A stretch of DNA of 35,539 nucleotides. It comes from Actinomycetales bacterium. GTDB taxonomy: Bacteria > Actinomycetota > Actinomycetes > Actinomycetales > Microbacteriaceae. Made by a program: the position numbers and the translations under genes. The stretch lies in contig JAATFA010000180.1 in the NCBI GenBank assembly GCA_015655445.1, positions 1-35,539 of the forward strand, written 5' to 3'. The notes beneath the pieces are model-generated. The model was not told where the DNA came from, did no database searches, and saw only the letters and a list, made by a program, of their open reading frames with translations. This document shows positions 16,699 through 30,072 of this stretch, in pieces; positions within the stretch are counted from its first letter, which is position 1; each line of letters starts with the position of its first letter.

Positions 16699-17334
16699 AT
16701 GCCGAACGAGAGCTCTCCGCGCTTCGATCCGCGCTACGACCCCATCTTCCAACGCGGCTACAGCCCGGGCGCGTCCGGCTCGGGCCGGCCGACGCTCGTG
16801 CCGACGAGCCTCGCGACCTCCGCGCCGCCCTCCGCTCCCGATCTCGACCGGCTGTTCCCGGACGACGGATCGGAGCGGCCCGCGGCCGACGCCGCGCCAC
16901 GCGACGAGACGGCCGCGCCCGCGCCCGATCCCCAGCCGCCGCGTGCGACGGTGACGCTCGCGGGCAACCCCTTCCTGCGCGGCCTGTGGATCGCCGCGAT
17001 CGCGCTCGTCGCCTGCGGCGTGCTCGCGTGCATCGCGAGCGAGAGCGTCTACACGAGTGCGAGCGGGTTCAGCGGACCGCACGTGCTCGTGCTCACGCGT
17101 CTGCTCGGCGACGTCGGGCCCGCGCTCATCGTCGGCGGCATCCTCGCGGGGCTCGCGCTCGTCGTCGTGCACGCGGTCGCCTGGCACCCTGCGCCGGGCG
17201 CGGACGGGCGGGAGGGGAGCGACGACTCCGCCGCACGTCCCGGCACGCCCGATCCCGGACCGCGCGCGGTCCCCGCGCACGCCGACGCGGCCCGCGCGCG
17301 CGTCAGCGCTGGCAGTGCGGGCACCAGAAGGTGA
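16699..17334 (+). CDS. Hypothetical two-TM membrane protein
   Basis: MPNESSPRFDPRYDPIFQRGY; two hydrophobic segments; RBS GGAGGGAAGG. Confidence 0.75.
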   Translation: MPNESSPRFDPRYDPIFQRGYSPGASGSGRPTLVPTSLATSAPPSAPDLDRLFPDDGSERPAADAAPRDETAAPAPDPQPPRATVTLAGNPFLRGLWIAAIALVACGVLACIASESVYTSASGFSGPHVLVLTRLLGDVGPALIVGGILAGLALVVVHAVAWHPAPGADGREGSDDSAARPGTPDPGPRAVPAHADAARARVSAGSAGTRR

Positions 17335-18082
17335 TGCGCTCCTGCAGCTCGTCGGGACCGAGCTCCCCCGAGCGGATGCTCGTGCCGCAGCGACGGCAGG
17401 GCTCGCCCGCGCGCCCGTAGACCCACGTCCGGGAGCCGCGTCGGTCGACGCCCGTCGTGACGCGCGCGACGCGTGTGCGGTTCGCCCGGATGAGCCGCTC
17501 GGCGAGCTCGATCGCGCCCTCGACGTCCTCGACCTCGCCGACCGGACGCGTCGGCAGCACGCCGCGCAGGAAGCACAGCTCGTTCGCGTAGACGTTGCCG
17601 AGACCCGCGAGGTTGCGCTGGTCGAGCACGGCGACGAAGAACGGCGTCTCGGGCCGCGCACACACGCGCCGCGTCGCCTCGTCGCGGTCCCAGTCCACGC
17701 CCAGCAGGTCCGGGCCGAGGTGACCGACGACGCGGTCCTCCTCGGCGCGCGGCACGAGCTCGGTGACGCCGAGCGAGAACCCCACCGCCTCCCACGGCTC
17801 GGTGCCGAGCACCGCGCGGGCCTGGTGTGCGGGCCGGCGCCACCTCTGGCCGGGCGCGTAGAGCTGCCAGGCGCCTTCCATCTTGAGGTGCGTGTGGAGT
17901 GTGTAGGCGCCGATGCGGTGCAGCAGGTGCTTGCCGCGGCTCACGACCTCGTCGATGCGCTCGCCCGTGAGGTCGGCGGTCGCGAACCGCGGCACGCGCA
18001 GCTCGAACCGGGTGAGGACGCGGCCCGCGAGCGCCTCGTGCATGCGTCGCGCGGCCTGGTAGACGGTATCGCCCTCGGGCAT
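17303..18082 (-). CDS. Fpg/Nei family DNA glycosylase
   Basis: MPEGDTVYQAARRMHEAL N-terminus; NLAGLGNVYANELCFLRG (H2TH); C-terminal zinc finger CRRCGTSIRSGELG...TFWCPHCQR. Confidence 0.94.
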   Translation of the reverse strand: MPEGDTVYQAARRMHEALAGRVLTRFELRVPRFATADLTGERIDEVVSRGKHLLHRIGAYTLHTHLKMEGAWQLYAPGQRWRRPAHQARAVLGTEPWEAVGFSLGVTELVPRAEEDRVVGHLGPDLLGVDWDRDEATRRVCARPETPFFVAVLDQRNLAGLGNVYANELCFLRGVLPTRPVGEVEDVEGAIELAERLIRANRTRVARVTTGVDRRGSRTWVYGRAGEPCRRCGTSIRSGELGPDELQERITFWCPHCQR

Positions 18083-18086
18083 CCGC

Positions 18087-19883
18087 TCAACGTCCGACCG
18101 CGTAACCCTGCATGCCGCGCGGGTTCGCCGCCGCCCGCAGCGTGCCGTCCTCCTCGCGCGCGACCGCGGACAGGCGGCCGAGGCTCCACTCGTCACCGAC
18201 GACGAGGTCGTGCCCGCGCAGGATGAGCTCGGCGAGCGCGTCGTCGCCGAGGCCGGGTTCCGCGACGACGCCGTTGGGAACGCGCTCGCGCGGCCAGAAC
18301 GACGAGGGGGCCGAGGTCGAGTGGAACGTCGGCGCGTCGATGGCCTGCTGGAGGTCCCAGCCGCCCGCGAGCACGCGCACGAGCAGCGGGAGCTGCCACT
18401 GGTCCTGCTGGTCGCCGCCGGGTGTGCCGAGAGCGATGACGGCGCGGCCGTCACGCTCGACGATCGTCGGGCTGAGCGTCGTGCGCGGCCGCGCCCCCGG
18501 ACGCAGCGAGGAGGGGAGCCCGTGCTCGAGCCACGTCATCTGGAGGCGCGTGCCGAGGCACATCCCGAGCTCGGGGATGTACGGCGAGGACTGCAGCCAG
18601 CCGCCCGACGGCGTCGCGGAGACCATGTTGCCCCAGCGGTCGACGACATCGAGGTGGCACGTGTCGCCGCGCGCAGCGCCCGAGGACTCGAGGGTCGGCT
18701 CCCCCGTCGAGCCCGCGCCGTCCGAGGCACCGCCCGCCGCGCCATCCCCCACCGCGCGGAGGTCGCGCGGCAGGTGCGCCGTGAGGCCGTCGACACGGCC
18801 GGGTCGCAGGTCGCCGTTCGCCCACTCGGCGATCTCGCCGCGTCGCGTCGCCGCGTACTCGGGCGAGAGCAGAGGGTCGATGGGTGCGCCGTCGCCGTAG
18901 TATGCCTCGCGATCTGCCTGCGCGAGCTTCATGGCCTCGAGCAGGAGGTGCGCGCCGCGTCCCGTCGACGGGTCGATCTCCTCGTCCGAGTACCCGTCGA
19001 GGATCGCGAGCGCCTCCAGGAGGGTCGGCCCCTGGCTCCACGCGCCCGCCTTCGCGACCGTCGCGCCGCGGAAGGAGGCGCGCACCGCGTCCTCCCAGCT
19101 CGCGCGCCATCCGGCGAGGTCGCTCGCACGCAGGACGCCCGCGTGGTCCTCCCCCGAGGAGTCGCGCACGGGCTCGCGCACGAAGCGGTCGATCTCCTGG
19201 GCGACGAACCCCTCTGCCCACTCCCGGCGCACGGCGTCGATGCGCTCCTCGCGCGAGTCGCCCGCGGCGGCTGCCGCGAGCCGCTCGAGGGACGCGGCCC
19301 ACGCCTCGTTGCGCAGCACCGTCCCCGCCTCGGGCACCGCCCCGTCGGCGAGCCACTGGCCCGCGGACGTCGTCCAGCTGGAGAGGAAGAGGTCGCGCAC
19401 GCTCGCGATCGTGCGGACGATCCCGGGAAGGGCGGGGAAACCCGTGCGCGCGTAGTGCTGGGCGTATCCGGCGACCTCGGCGAACTCCTTCGTCCCGTGG
19501 TCGCGCAGGAGCAGCAGCCACGCGTCGAAAGCCCCGGGCACGGCCGCGGCGAGCAGACCCGCCCCCGGCACGAGCTCGAGGCCCAGCGCGCGGTAGGCGT
19601 CGATGCTCGCCTCGGCGGGCGCGACGCCCTGGCCGCAGAGCACCTTCGTGGGCTCCCCCTCGGGGGCGACGAGCGCGACGAGGTCGCCGCCGGGTCCGTT
19701 GAGGTGGGGCTCGACGACCTGGAGCACGAGGGCCGCGGCGACGGCGCCGTCGAACGCGTTGCCCCCCGACTCGAGGACCGCCATCGCGCTCTGCGAGGCG
19801 AGCCAGTGGGTGGACGCGGCCATGCCGAAGGAGCCGCTCAGCGTCGGGCGAGTCGTGAAGCTCGGCGGAGCAGTGAAATTCAT
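18087..19883 (-). CDS. Gamma-glutamyltransferase family protein
   Basis: GMAASTHWLASQSAMAVLESGGNAFDGAVAAALVLQVVEPHLNGPGGD; nucleophile region GDTCHLDVVDRWGNMVSATPSGGW; LGTPGGDQQDQWQLPLLVRVL. Confidence 0.93.
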   Translation of the reverse strand: MNFTAPPSFTTRPTLSGSFGMAASTHWLASQSAMAVLESGGNAFDGAVAAALVLQVVEPHLNGPGGDLVALVAPEGEPTKVLCGQGVAPAEASIDAYRALGLELVPGAGLLAAAVPGAFDAWLLLLRDHGTKEFAEVAGYAQHYARTGFPALPGIVRTIASVRDLFLSSWTTSAGQWLADGAVPEAGTVLRNEAWAASLERLAAAAAGDSREERIDAVRREWAEGFVAQEIDRFVREPVRDSSGEDHAGVLRASDLAGWRASWEDAVRASFRGATVAKAGAWSQGPTLLEALAILDGYSDEEIDPSTGRGAHLLLEAMKLAQADREAYYGDGAPIDPLLSPEYAATRRGEIAEWANGDLRPGRVDGLTAHLPRDLRAVGDGAAGGASDGAGSTGEPTLESSGAARGDTCHLDVVDRWGNMVSATPSGGWLQSSPYIPELGMCLGTRLQMTWLEHGLPSSLRPGARPRTTLSPTIVERDGRAVIALGTPGGDQQDQWQLPLLVRVLAGGWDLQQAIDAPTFHSTSAPSSFWPRERVPNGVVAEPGLGDDALAELILRGHDLVVGDEWSLGRLSAVAREEDGTLRAAANPRGMQGYAVGR

Positions 19884-19904
19884 CCGTCTAGCTTGACAGT
19901 TTCC

Positions 19905-24491
<4,587 letters not shown>

Positions 24492-24595
24492 CCTCGCCCG
24501 TCCCGGCGACATGCGGAGCGCCTCGGGACTGCGGCGCATCGACGGCGACGGGATGCGCCGCGCGGTGGATTGCGCGCGGTGGATTGGTGGAGTGG

Positions 24596-25363
24596 TCAGT
24601 AGACCGTGTAGCCGCCGTCGATCACGAGCACGGATCCCGTCATGAAGCTCGAGGCGTCGCTCGCGAGGTAGACGATCGCCGGCCCGAGCTCGTCCGGCTG
24701 CCCCGCGCGCTGCAGCGGCGCGTCCTCGATCCAGTGCCGCCGGAACCGGGGCTCGTGCACGGGCGCCATGTCCGTCTCCATGTAGCCGGGGGCGATCGCG
24801 TTGACGCGCACCCCGTGCGGGGCCCACTCGGCCGCGAGGCTCTTCGTGAGCTGGTGGACGGCGGCCTTCGACGCGTTGTACGCGGGCTGCCACTGCGGCC
24901 GGTTGACGATCTGGGCGGAGATCGAGCCGACGTTGACGATCGTGCCGCTCCCCCGCTCGACCATGTGACGCCCGAAGGTCTGGCATGCGAACCAGAGCCC
25001 GTCGAGGTTGACGTCGAGCACGTGCCGCCACTCGTCGTCGGTGACCTCGAGCGCAGGGCGGTGGATGCACGCGCCCGCGTTGTTGACGAGCACGTCCACG
25101 TTCCCGAACTCGCGCACCGCCTCGTCGAGCACGCGCTCCACGTGCGCGCGCTCGGTGACGTCGGCGAGCGAGACGAGCGCGCGGCGGCCGAGCCCGCGGA
25201 TCTCGTCCGCGACCTCCGCCGCGGCGGACTCGTCCCGACCCACGAGCACGAGGTCGGCCCCGACCTCGGCGAGGGCTCGCGCGAACGCGCGGCCGAGCCC
25301 GCGCGTGGCGCCGGTCACGACCGCCGTGCGGCCGGTGAGGTCGAAGCGGGAGAGCACGGACAT
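24596..25363 (-). CDS. SDR family oxidoreductase
   Basis: TGATRGLG, NNAGA, S...YNASK, C-terminal VLVIDGGYTVY. Confidence 0.94.
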   Translation of the reverse strand: MSVLSRFDLTGRTAVVTGATRGLGRAFARALAEVGADLVLVGRDESAAAEVADEIRGLGRRALVSLADVTERAHVERVLDEAVREFGNVDVLVNNAGACIHRPALEVTDDEWRHVLDVNLDGLWFACQTFGRHMVERGSGTIVNVGSISAQIVNRPQWQPAYNASKAAVHQLTKSLAAEWAPHGVRVNAIAPGYMETDMAPVHEPRFRRHWIEDAPLQRAGQPDELGPAIVYLASDASSFMTGSVLVIDGGYTVY

Positions 25364-25445
25364 GGCAAGGAGACTACCGGCGTCGTGCGCGACGCGCGCG
25401 GGCGCGCACGACGCCGCACCGGCCGCGCGGCGGTAAGAATGGAGC

Positions 25446-25985
25446 ATGAGCTCCGTGGGCACTCCCGATCCCAACCCCGGCTGGCTCTCCGACGACGAGC
25501 TCGCGCAGATCCGGCGCCGCCTGCCGCTGCTCTACGTCGAGGCCGTGCCCGTCCGCGTCGACGGCATGGGGATCGTGACCGAGATCGGGCTCCTCCTGCG
25601 CGTCAACGACGCCGGCGCGATCATGCGCACGGTCGTCTCCGGGCGCGTCCTCTACGGCGAGACGCTCCGGGACGCCCTCTTCCGGCACCTCGAGAAGGAC
25701 CTCGGCCCCATGGCGTTCCCGCAGCTGCCGCCCTCGCCCGTGCCGTTCTCCGTGGCCGAGTACTTCCCGCTGCCCGGCCTCGGCCGATACAGCGACGAGA
25801 GGCAGCACGCCGTCTCGCTCGCCTACGTCGTGCCCGTCACGGGCACGTGCGATCCGCGCCAGGACGCGCTCGAGCTCACGTGGATGTCGCCCGCCGACGC
25901 GGCGTCCGACCGCATCGCGGCGGACATGGAGGGCGGGCGCGGCTCGCTCGTGCGCGCCGCCCTCGCCTCCGTCGGCGTGCTCTGA
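25446..25985 (+). CDS. NUDIX-related protein (DUF4916-like)
   Basis: WLSDDELAQIRRRLPLLYVEAVPVRVD; degenerate Nudix region GRVLYGETLRDALFRHLEKDLG. Confidence 0.8.
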   Translation: MSSVGTPDPNPGWLSDDELAQIRRRLPLLYVEAVPVRVDGMGIVTEIGLLLRVNDAGAIMRTVVSGRVLYGETLRDALFRHLEKDLGPMAFPQLPPSPVPFSVAEYFPLPGLGRYSDERQHAVSLAYVVPVTGTCDPRQDALELTWMSPADAASDRIAADMEGGRGSLVRAALASVGVL

Positions 25986-26025
25986 CCGGCGTCGCACCGT
26001 GCGGCGGACACCGAGCGGATGAGGC

Positions 26026-27537
26026 TCAGGCGCGTCCCTGCTGCGACTGCGCGCGACGCGAGCGGCGCTCGCCGCCCGTGCGCGGCGCGGCGACGTACGC
26101 GCCGCCCGTGCCCGAGCCGGTCGAGTAGACGGAGCGCGACCGCTGCGCCCGCGCGGCGGGCTGCTGGGCGCTCGAGGCGGATGCGGTCGCCACGGCGCCG
26201 CCGCTCGCGCGTCCGCGGCCGCCGCGCCGGCGGCGCGATCCGGAAGCAGGAGCGCCCGCGGGTCCGCCGACAGCGGGTCCGCCACGGCCCTCGCTCACAC
26301 GCGCGCGCTCGCGCGGCGGCTGCGATCCGCGCGCCGGCGGTGCCGGGGACGGCGCGACGTGCGCGGCGACCTCGCCGACGAGCGCGGCGACCGCCGGCGA
26401 GCCGGCCGTGGCCGATTGGGGCCTGACCGCGATGGCGGCCTTGCGCAGCAGGGCGAGCACGTCGCCGCGCTGCTCCGGGAGCATGATCGTCACGACGTCG
26501 CCCTCCGCGCCCGCGCGCGCGGTGCGACCGGAGCGGTGCACGTAGGCCTTGTGCTCGGCCGGAGGGTCGACGTGCACGACGAGCTCGACGTCGTCCACGT
26601 GCACGCCGCGCGCGGCGACGTCGGTCGCGACGAGCACGCGCACGGCACCGGAGGCGAAGGCGGCGAGGTTGCGGTCGCGCTGCGGCTGCGAGAGGTTGCC
26701 GTGCAGGTCGACGGCGGGGATCCCCGCGGCCGTGAGCTGACGCGCGAGCTTCTTCGCGTGGTGCTTCGTGCGGCTGAACAGGATGCGACGGCCGGTGCCC
26801 GACGCGAGCTCCTGCACGACGGCGCGCTTGCCGTCCGCGTCCGCGACCTCGAGCACGTGGTGCGTCATGGCCGCGACGGGCGCGTCGACCTCGTCGACCG
26901 AGTGCAGCACGGGACGCTCGAGGAATCGCTTGACGAGCACGTCGACGCCGTTGTCGAGCGTCGCGCTGAAGAGCAGCCGCTGGCCGCTGCGCGGCGTGCG
27001 GGAGAGGATGCGCGTGACGACGGGCAGGAAGCCGAGGTCGGCCATGTGGTCCGCCTCGTCGATGACGGTGACCTCGACGTCGCCGAGGTCGACCGCGCGC
27101 TGGCCGATGAGGTCCTCGAGCCGTCCGGGGCACGCGACGAGGATCTCGACGCCTGCGCGCAGGGCCGTCACCTGGCGCTGCGGGGACACGCCGCCGAACA
27201 CCGTGGTCGTGCGGAGGCCGTAGACGTCCGCGAGCGGGGCCACGGTCGCGGCGATCTGCGTCGCGAGCTCGCGCGTGGGGGCGAGCACGAGGGCGCGCGG
27301 GCGCGTCGGGCGGGCCCGCACGGCGCGGCCCTCGGGCGCCAGGCGCGTGACGAGGGGGAGTGCGAAGGCGAGCGTCTTGCCGGACCCCGTGCGGCCGCGG
27401 CCGAGCACGTCGCGGCCCGCGAGGGAGTCGGGGAGCGTGTCCGCCTGGATGGGGAACGCCGTCGTCTTGCCGTCCGCGGCGAGCGTGGCGACGAGGGCGG
27501 AGGGCACGCCGAGCGTGCCGAAATCGGTGGAGGTCAT
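26026..27537 (-). CDS. DEAD/DEAH-box RNA helicase
   Basis: GRTGSGKTLAFALPL, PTRELATQI, DEAD variant IDEADHM, SATLD, HRSGRTARAG; basic Arg/Gly-rich C-terminus. Confidence 0.95.
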   Translation of the reverse strand: MTSTDFGTLGVPSALVATLAADGKTTAFPIQADTLPDSLAGRDVLGRGRTGSGKTLAFALPLVTRLAPEGRAVRARPTRPRALVLAPTRELATQIAATVAPLADVYGLRTTTVFGGVSPQRQVTALRAGVEILVACPGRLEDLIGQRAVDLGDVEVTVIDEADHMADLGFLPVVTRILSRTPRSGQRLLFSATLDNGVDVLVKRFLERPVLHSVDEVDAPVAAMTHHVLEVADADGKRAVVQELASGTGRRILFSRTKHHAKKLARQLTAAGIPAVDLHGNLSQPQRDRNLAAFASGAVRVLVATDVAARGVHVDDVELVVHVDPPAEHKAYVHRSGRTARAGAEGDVVTIMLPEQRGDVLALLRKAAIAVRPQSATAGSPAVAALVGEVAAHVAPSPAPPARGSQPPRERARVSEGRGGPAVGGPAGAPASGSRRRRGGRGRASGGAVATASASSAQQPAARAQRSRSVYSTGSGTGGAYVAAPRTGGERRSRRAQSQQGRA

Positions 27538-27710
27538 GGTGCCTTTCGGGCGGAAGCGCCGCGTCGGATCGCGGCTCATGGCGAAGGTGCCGGGAGGCAC
27601 ATCCGTTCGCCGAAGAAGATGTCAACCGGGATGCGGTGAGGGATGCGTTCTGCGACGCAAGAAGCGCGCGATGCGCGCTGCATGTGCCTCCAGCCTACCG
27701 CATGCCGTGC

Positions 27711-28181
27711 TCACACGAGCGGCAGGAGGGCGGCGAGGGCTCGCCAGCGCGCGCCGCGCCACTGCCAGAGGGCCCACAGCGCGGGCCACGCGAGCACGGC
27801 GGCGGGACCTCCCCCGACGTCGAGCCGCTCGCGGTAGAGCGTGCGGCCGCCCGGCGCGGGAGCGACGGCGATGCGGTGCCGCCAGCCGGTGAGGAGCGCG
27901 AGCGGGCCGCCGGTCGCGCGACCGTCGTCCTCCTGGATGCGCGCGCCCCGGCGCGTCGAGCGACGGATGCGCAGCACGTGCACGCCCACGGGCACGAGCC
28001 CGAGCGCGAGGACCTCGACGCGGTGCTCGCCCTCGGGCCAGCGGTCGGGGAAGCCCCCCGGCTCGAGCGACCGGAACGACAGGATCGGCGCCGCCACGTG
28101 CTCCATGCCCGCAGGCGAGGTCACCGCCTCCCACGCCGCGTCGGGCGAGCAGTCGAGCACCATCCGGAGTGTCACGCGCAT
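27711..28181 (-). CDS. SRPBCC/START-like domain protein
   Basis: MRVTLRMVLDCSPDAAWEAVTSPAGMEHVAAPILSFRSL typical polyketide-cyclase/SRPBCC N-terminus. Confidence 0.75.
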   Translation of the reverse strand: MRVTLRMVLDCSPDAAWEAVTSPAGMEHVAAPILSFRSLEPGGFPDRWPEGEHRVEVLALGLVPVGVHVLRIRRSTRRGARIQEDDGRATGGPLALLTGWRHRIAVAPAPGGRTLYRERLDVGGGPAAVLAWPALWALWQWRGARWRALAALLPLV

Positions 28182-28317
28182 GCGCCCAGTCTGGACCCGT
28201 GCGAGCCGGCGCGGGCGGCTCGCGGCGTCCTCCATGCCGTTGCGCGCCGTCGTGGGCCGTGCGGCGCGGCCGCGTCACACTCCGTGCCGCGGGCGGTCGC
28301 GCGACTAGGGTCGAGGC

Positions 28318-28935
28318 GTGCCTGCTCCCGCCTCTCCGCTCGACCAGTCCACGTATCAGGTCCGCTTCGAGTGGGGGGCGGACGGCCTCCGGCGGCTCGC
28401 CGCCGCCGACGTCGTCGTGTTCGTCGACGTGCTCGCTCCTGCCGCTTCCGGCGCGCGCGGCGCGGGCGGCGGAGACCGCGGGGTCGGCGCGCGCGGCGCG
28501 GACGCGACGGCCGCTCTCCTGGAGGCTGTCCCGCCGCGCTCCGCAGTCGTGCGCGGCGGCCTGCGCGATCGCCGCGCCGTCGCCGAGTGGGTGCTCGCGC
28601 GCCAGGCGGAGAAGGGCGACCGCTTCTCGGTCGCGGTCGTCGCGGCGGGCGAGACGCACGAGGGCGCGCTGCGGCTCGCCGTCGAGGACCTCCTCGCCGC
28701 GGGCGCGATCGTCGACGCGCTCGCCGACCTCGGCATAGACCACTCGTCGCCGGAGGCCGCCGCCGCTGGCGCCGCGTTCGCGGGGCTGCGCAACGCCGTG
28801 CGGCACCTCGTGCGGGCCTCCGGGAGCGGGCGCGTGCTCCTCGCGGCGGGACGCGAGGAGGAGCTCGACGCGGCCGTCGAGCTCGACGCGGACGCGGAGG
28901 CGCACGTCGTGCGGGAATCCAGGCTCGACGCCTAG
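28318..28935 (+). CDS. ComB-like 2-phosphosulfolactate phosphatase family protein
   Basis: YQVRFEWGADGLRRLAAADVVVFVDVLAPA; VRGGLRDRRAVAEWVLA; GETHEGALRLAVEDLLAAGAIVDAL; GTG start. Confidence 0.78.
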   Translation: MPAPASPLDQSTYQVRFEWGADGLRRLAAADVVVFVDVLAPAASGARGAGGGDRGVGARGADATAALLEAVPPRSAVVRGGLRDRRAVAEWVLARQAEKGDRFSVAVVAAGETHEGALRLAVEDLLAAGAIVDALADLGIDHSSPEAAAAGAAFAGLRNAVRHLVRASGSGRVLLAAGREEELDAAVELDADAEAHVVRESRLDA

Positions 28936-29006
28936 CGTTGCCCCGTCGGCGGGCGCGGGCGCATCGTGACGCCCCGCCGGACGATGCCGACGAAGAGGAG
29001 GACGCC

Positions 29007-29309
29007 ATGAAGGCCGTGCTGAACGGGACCGTGATCGCCGAGGCGCCGAAGGAGGAGCTCATCCAGATCGAGGGCAACTGGTACTTCCCGCCGTCGAGCG
29101 TGCACACCGAGTACCTCGAGAAGAGCCCGACGCCCTACACGTGCCCGTGGAAGGGGGAGTGCCAGTACTTCAGCGTGAAGGACGGCGACACCCTGCTGCA
29201 GGACCGCGGGTGGAGCTACCCGACGCCGTACCCGAGCGCGTTCGAGCGCGTCGGCAAGGACTTCAGCGGCTACGTCGCCTTCTGGAAGGACGTGCAGGTC
29301 ACCGAGTGA
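29007..29309 (+). CDS. DUF427 domain-containing protein
   Basis: MKAVLNGTVIAEAPKEELIQIEGNWYFPPSSVHTEYLEKSPTPYTCPWKGECQYFSV. Confidence 0.92.
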   Translation: MKAVLNGTVIAEAPKEELIQIEGNWYFPPSSVHTEYLEKSPTPYTCPWKGECQYFSVKDGDTLLQDRGWSYPTPYPSAFERVGKDFSGYVAFWKDVQVTE

Positions 29310-29342
29310 CCCGCGGTCTCCGAACGACCGCAGTCACCGCAC

Positions 29343-29837
29343 TCACCGAGCGACCCGCACCCACGCGATCGCGTGCGCGGGGTCGTAGCGGGTCGAGCAG
29401 CGTCCGCACGCCATCGGTCGCGACGGCCGGCGGTAGCGGTAGTGCACGTGGCCCGCGGGGCACGTGCCGACCCACGGGGCGAGCTCGGTCGCGGTCTCGC
29501 CGTCGTGCGTGCGCCGGCCGCCGTAGCCGAGCTCGCGCGCGATCGCGCGCCAGCGCGGGCCGTGGCCGGCGGCGTGGCCCGCGAGCGCGTGCGCGACCTC
29601 GTGCAGGAGCACCTGATGGATGTCGTCGTCCTCGAAGCGAGCGGCGAGGTGCCGGGATACGGTGATGCGCTTGGCCGAGTAGTTGCACAGACCCGCGCGC
29701 GTCTTCGCCGAGTCGAAGCCGAACGACCAGATCGCCGGGTCCAGGTGCAGCGCGATGAGCGCCTCCGCCCACCTCCTCACGCGCTCGAGCTCTGCCACGG
29801 AGTCGAGGCTAAGCCCTGCGCGCGACTGCCTCGGCAT
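29343..29837 (-). CDS. SprT-like zinc metalloprotease-domain protein
   Basis: VLLHEVAHALAGHAAGHGPRW (HExxH) and C-terminal zinc ribbon CPAGH...CGRC. Confidence 0.88.
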   Translation of the reverse strand: MPRQSRAGLSLDSVAELERVRRWAEALIALHLDPAIWSFGFDSAKTRAGLCNYSAKRITVSRHLAARFEDDDIHQVLLHEVAHALAGHAAGHGPRWRAIARELGYGGRRTHDGETATELAPWVGTCPAGHVHYRYRRPSRPMACGRCSTRYDPAHAIAWVRVAR

Positions 29838-29954
29838 CGCTCGGCCGGCTGGTGAGGCACGCGGCGCGGTGCCGCTCTGGAGAGGAGGAGTGGCGCCCCG
29901 TCCGGCGCACGGCGCCGCTCCCGCGGGAGGCCCCGCCCGTCCGCAACCATCCCG

Positions 29955-30013
29955 CTGAGGGGCGCCATATCGTCGCGTGGAGGGCCCCACTCCGGCAGTT
30001 CGGCGCCCCTCAG
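29955..30013. repeat. 12-bp perfect inverted repeat enclosing 35 nt
   Basis: CTGAGGGGCGCC (29955-29966) / GGCGCCCCTCAG (30002-30013). Confidence 0.9.
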
Positions 30014-30032
30014 CCTGGGTGCTGGCGCGGCG

Positions 30033-30072
30033 CCCGCGCTCGGCAGGTCAGTCCCGCGCTCGGCAGGTCAGT
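30033..30072. repeat. Perfect 20-bp tandem duplication spanning the stop codon of the spermidine-synthase-like gene
   Basis: CCCGCGCTCGGCAGGTCAGT x2 (30033-30052, 30053-30072). Confidence 0.92.

Noticed and set aside
24492-25070. N-terminal extension of the lhr ORF up to 25070
   Set aside because: Overlaps the SDR gene antisense/out of frame; Lhr homology begins at MPAVLDRFSPATREWF.
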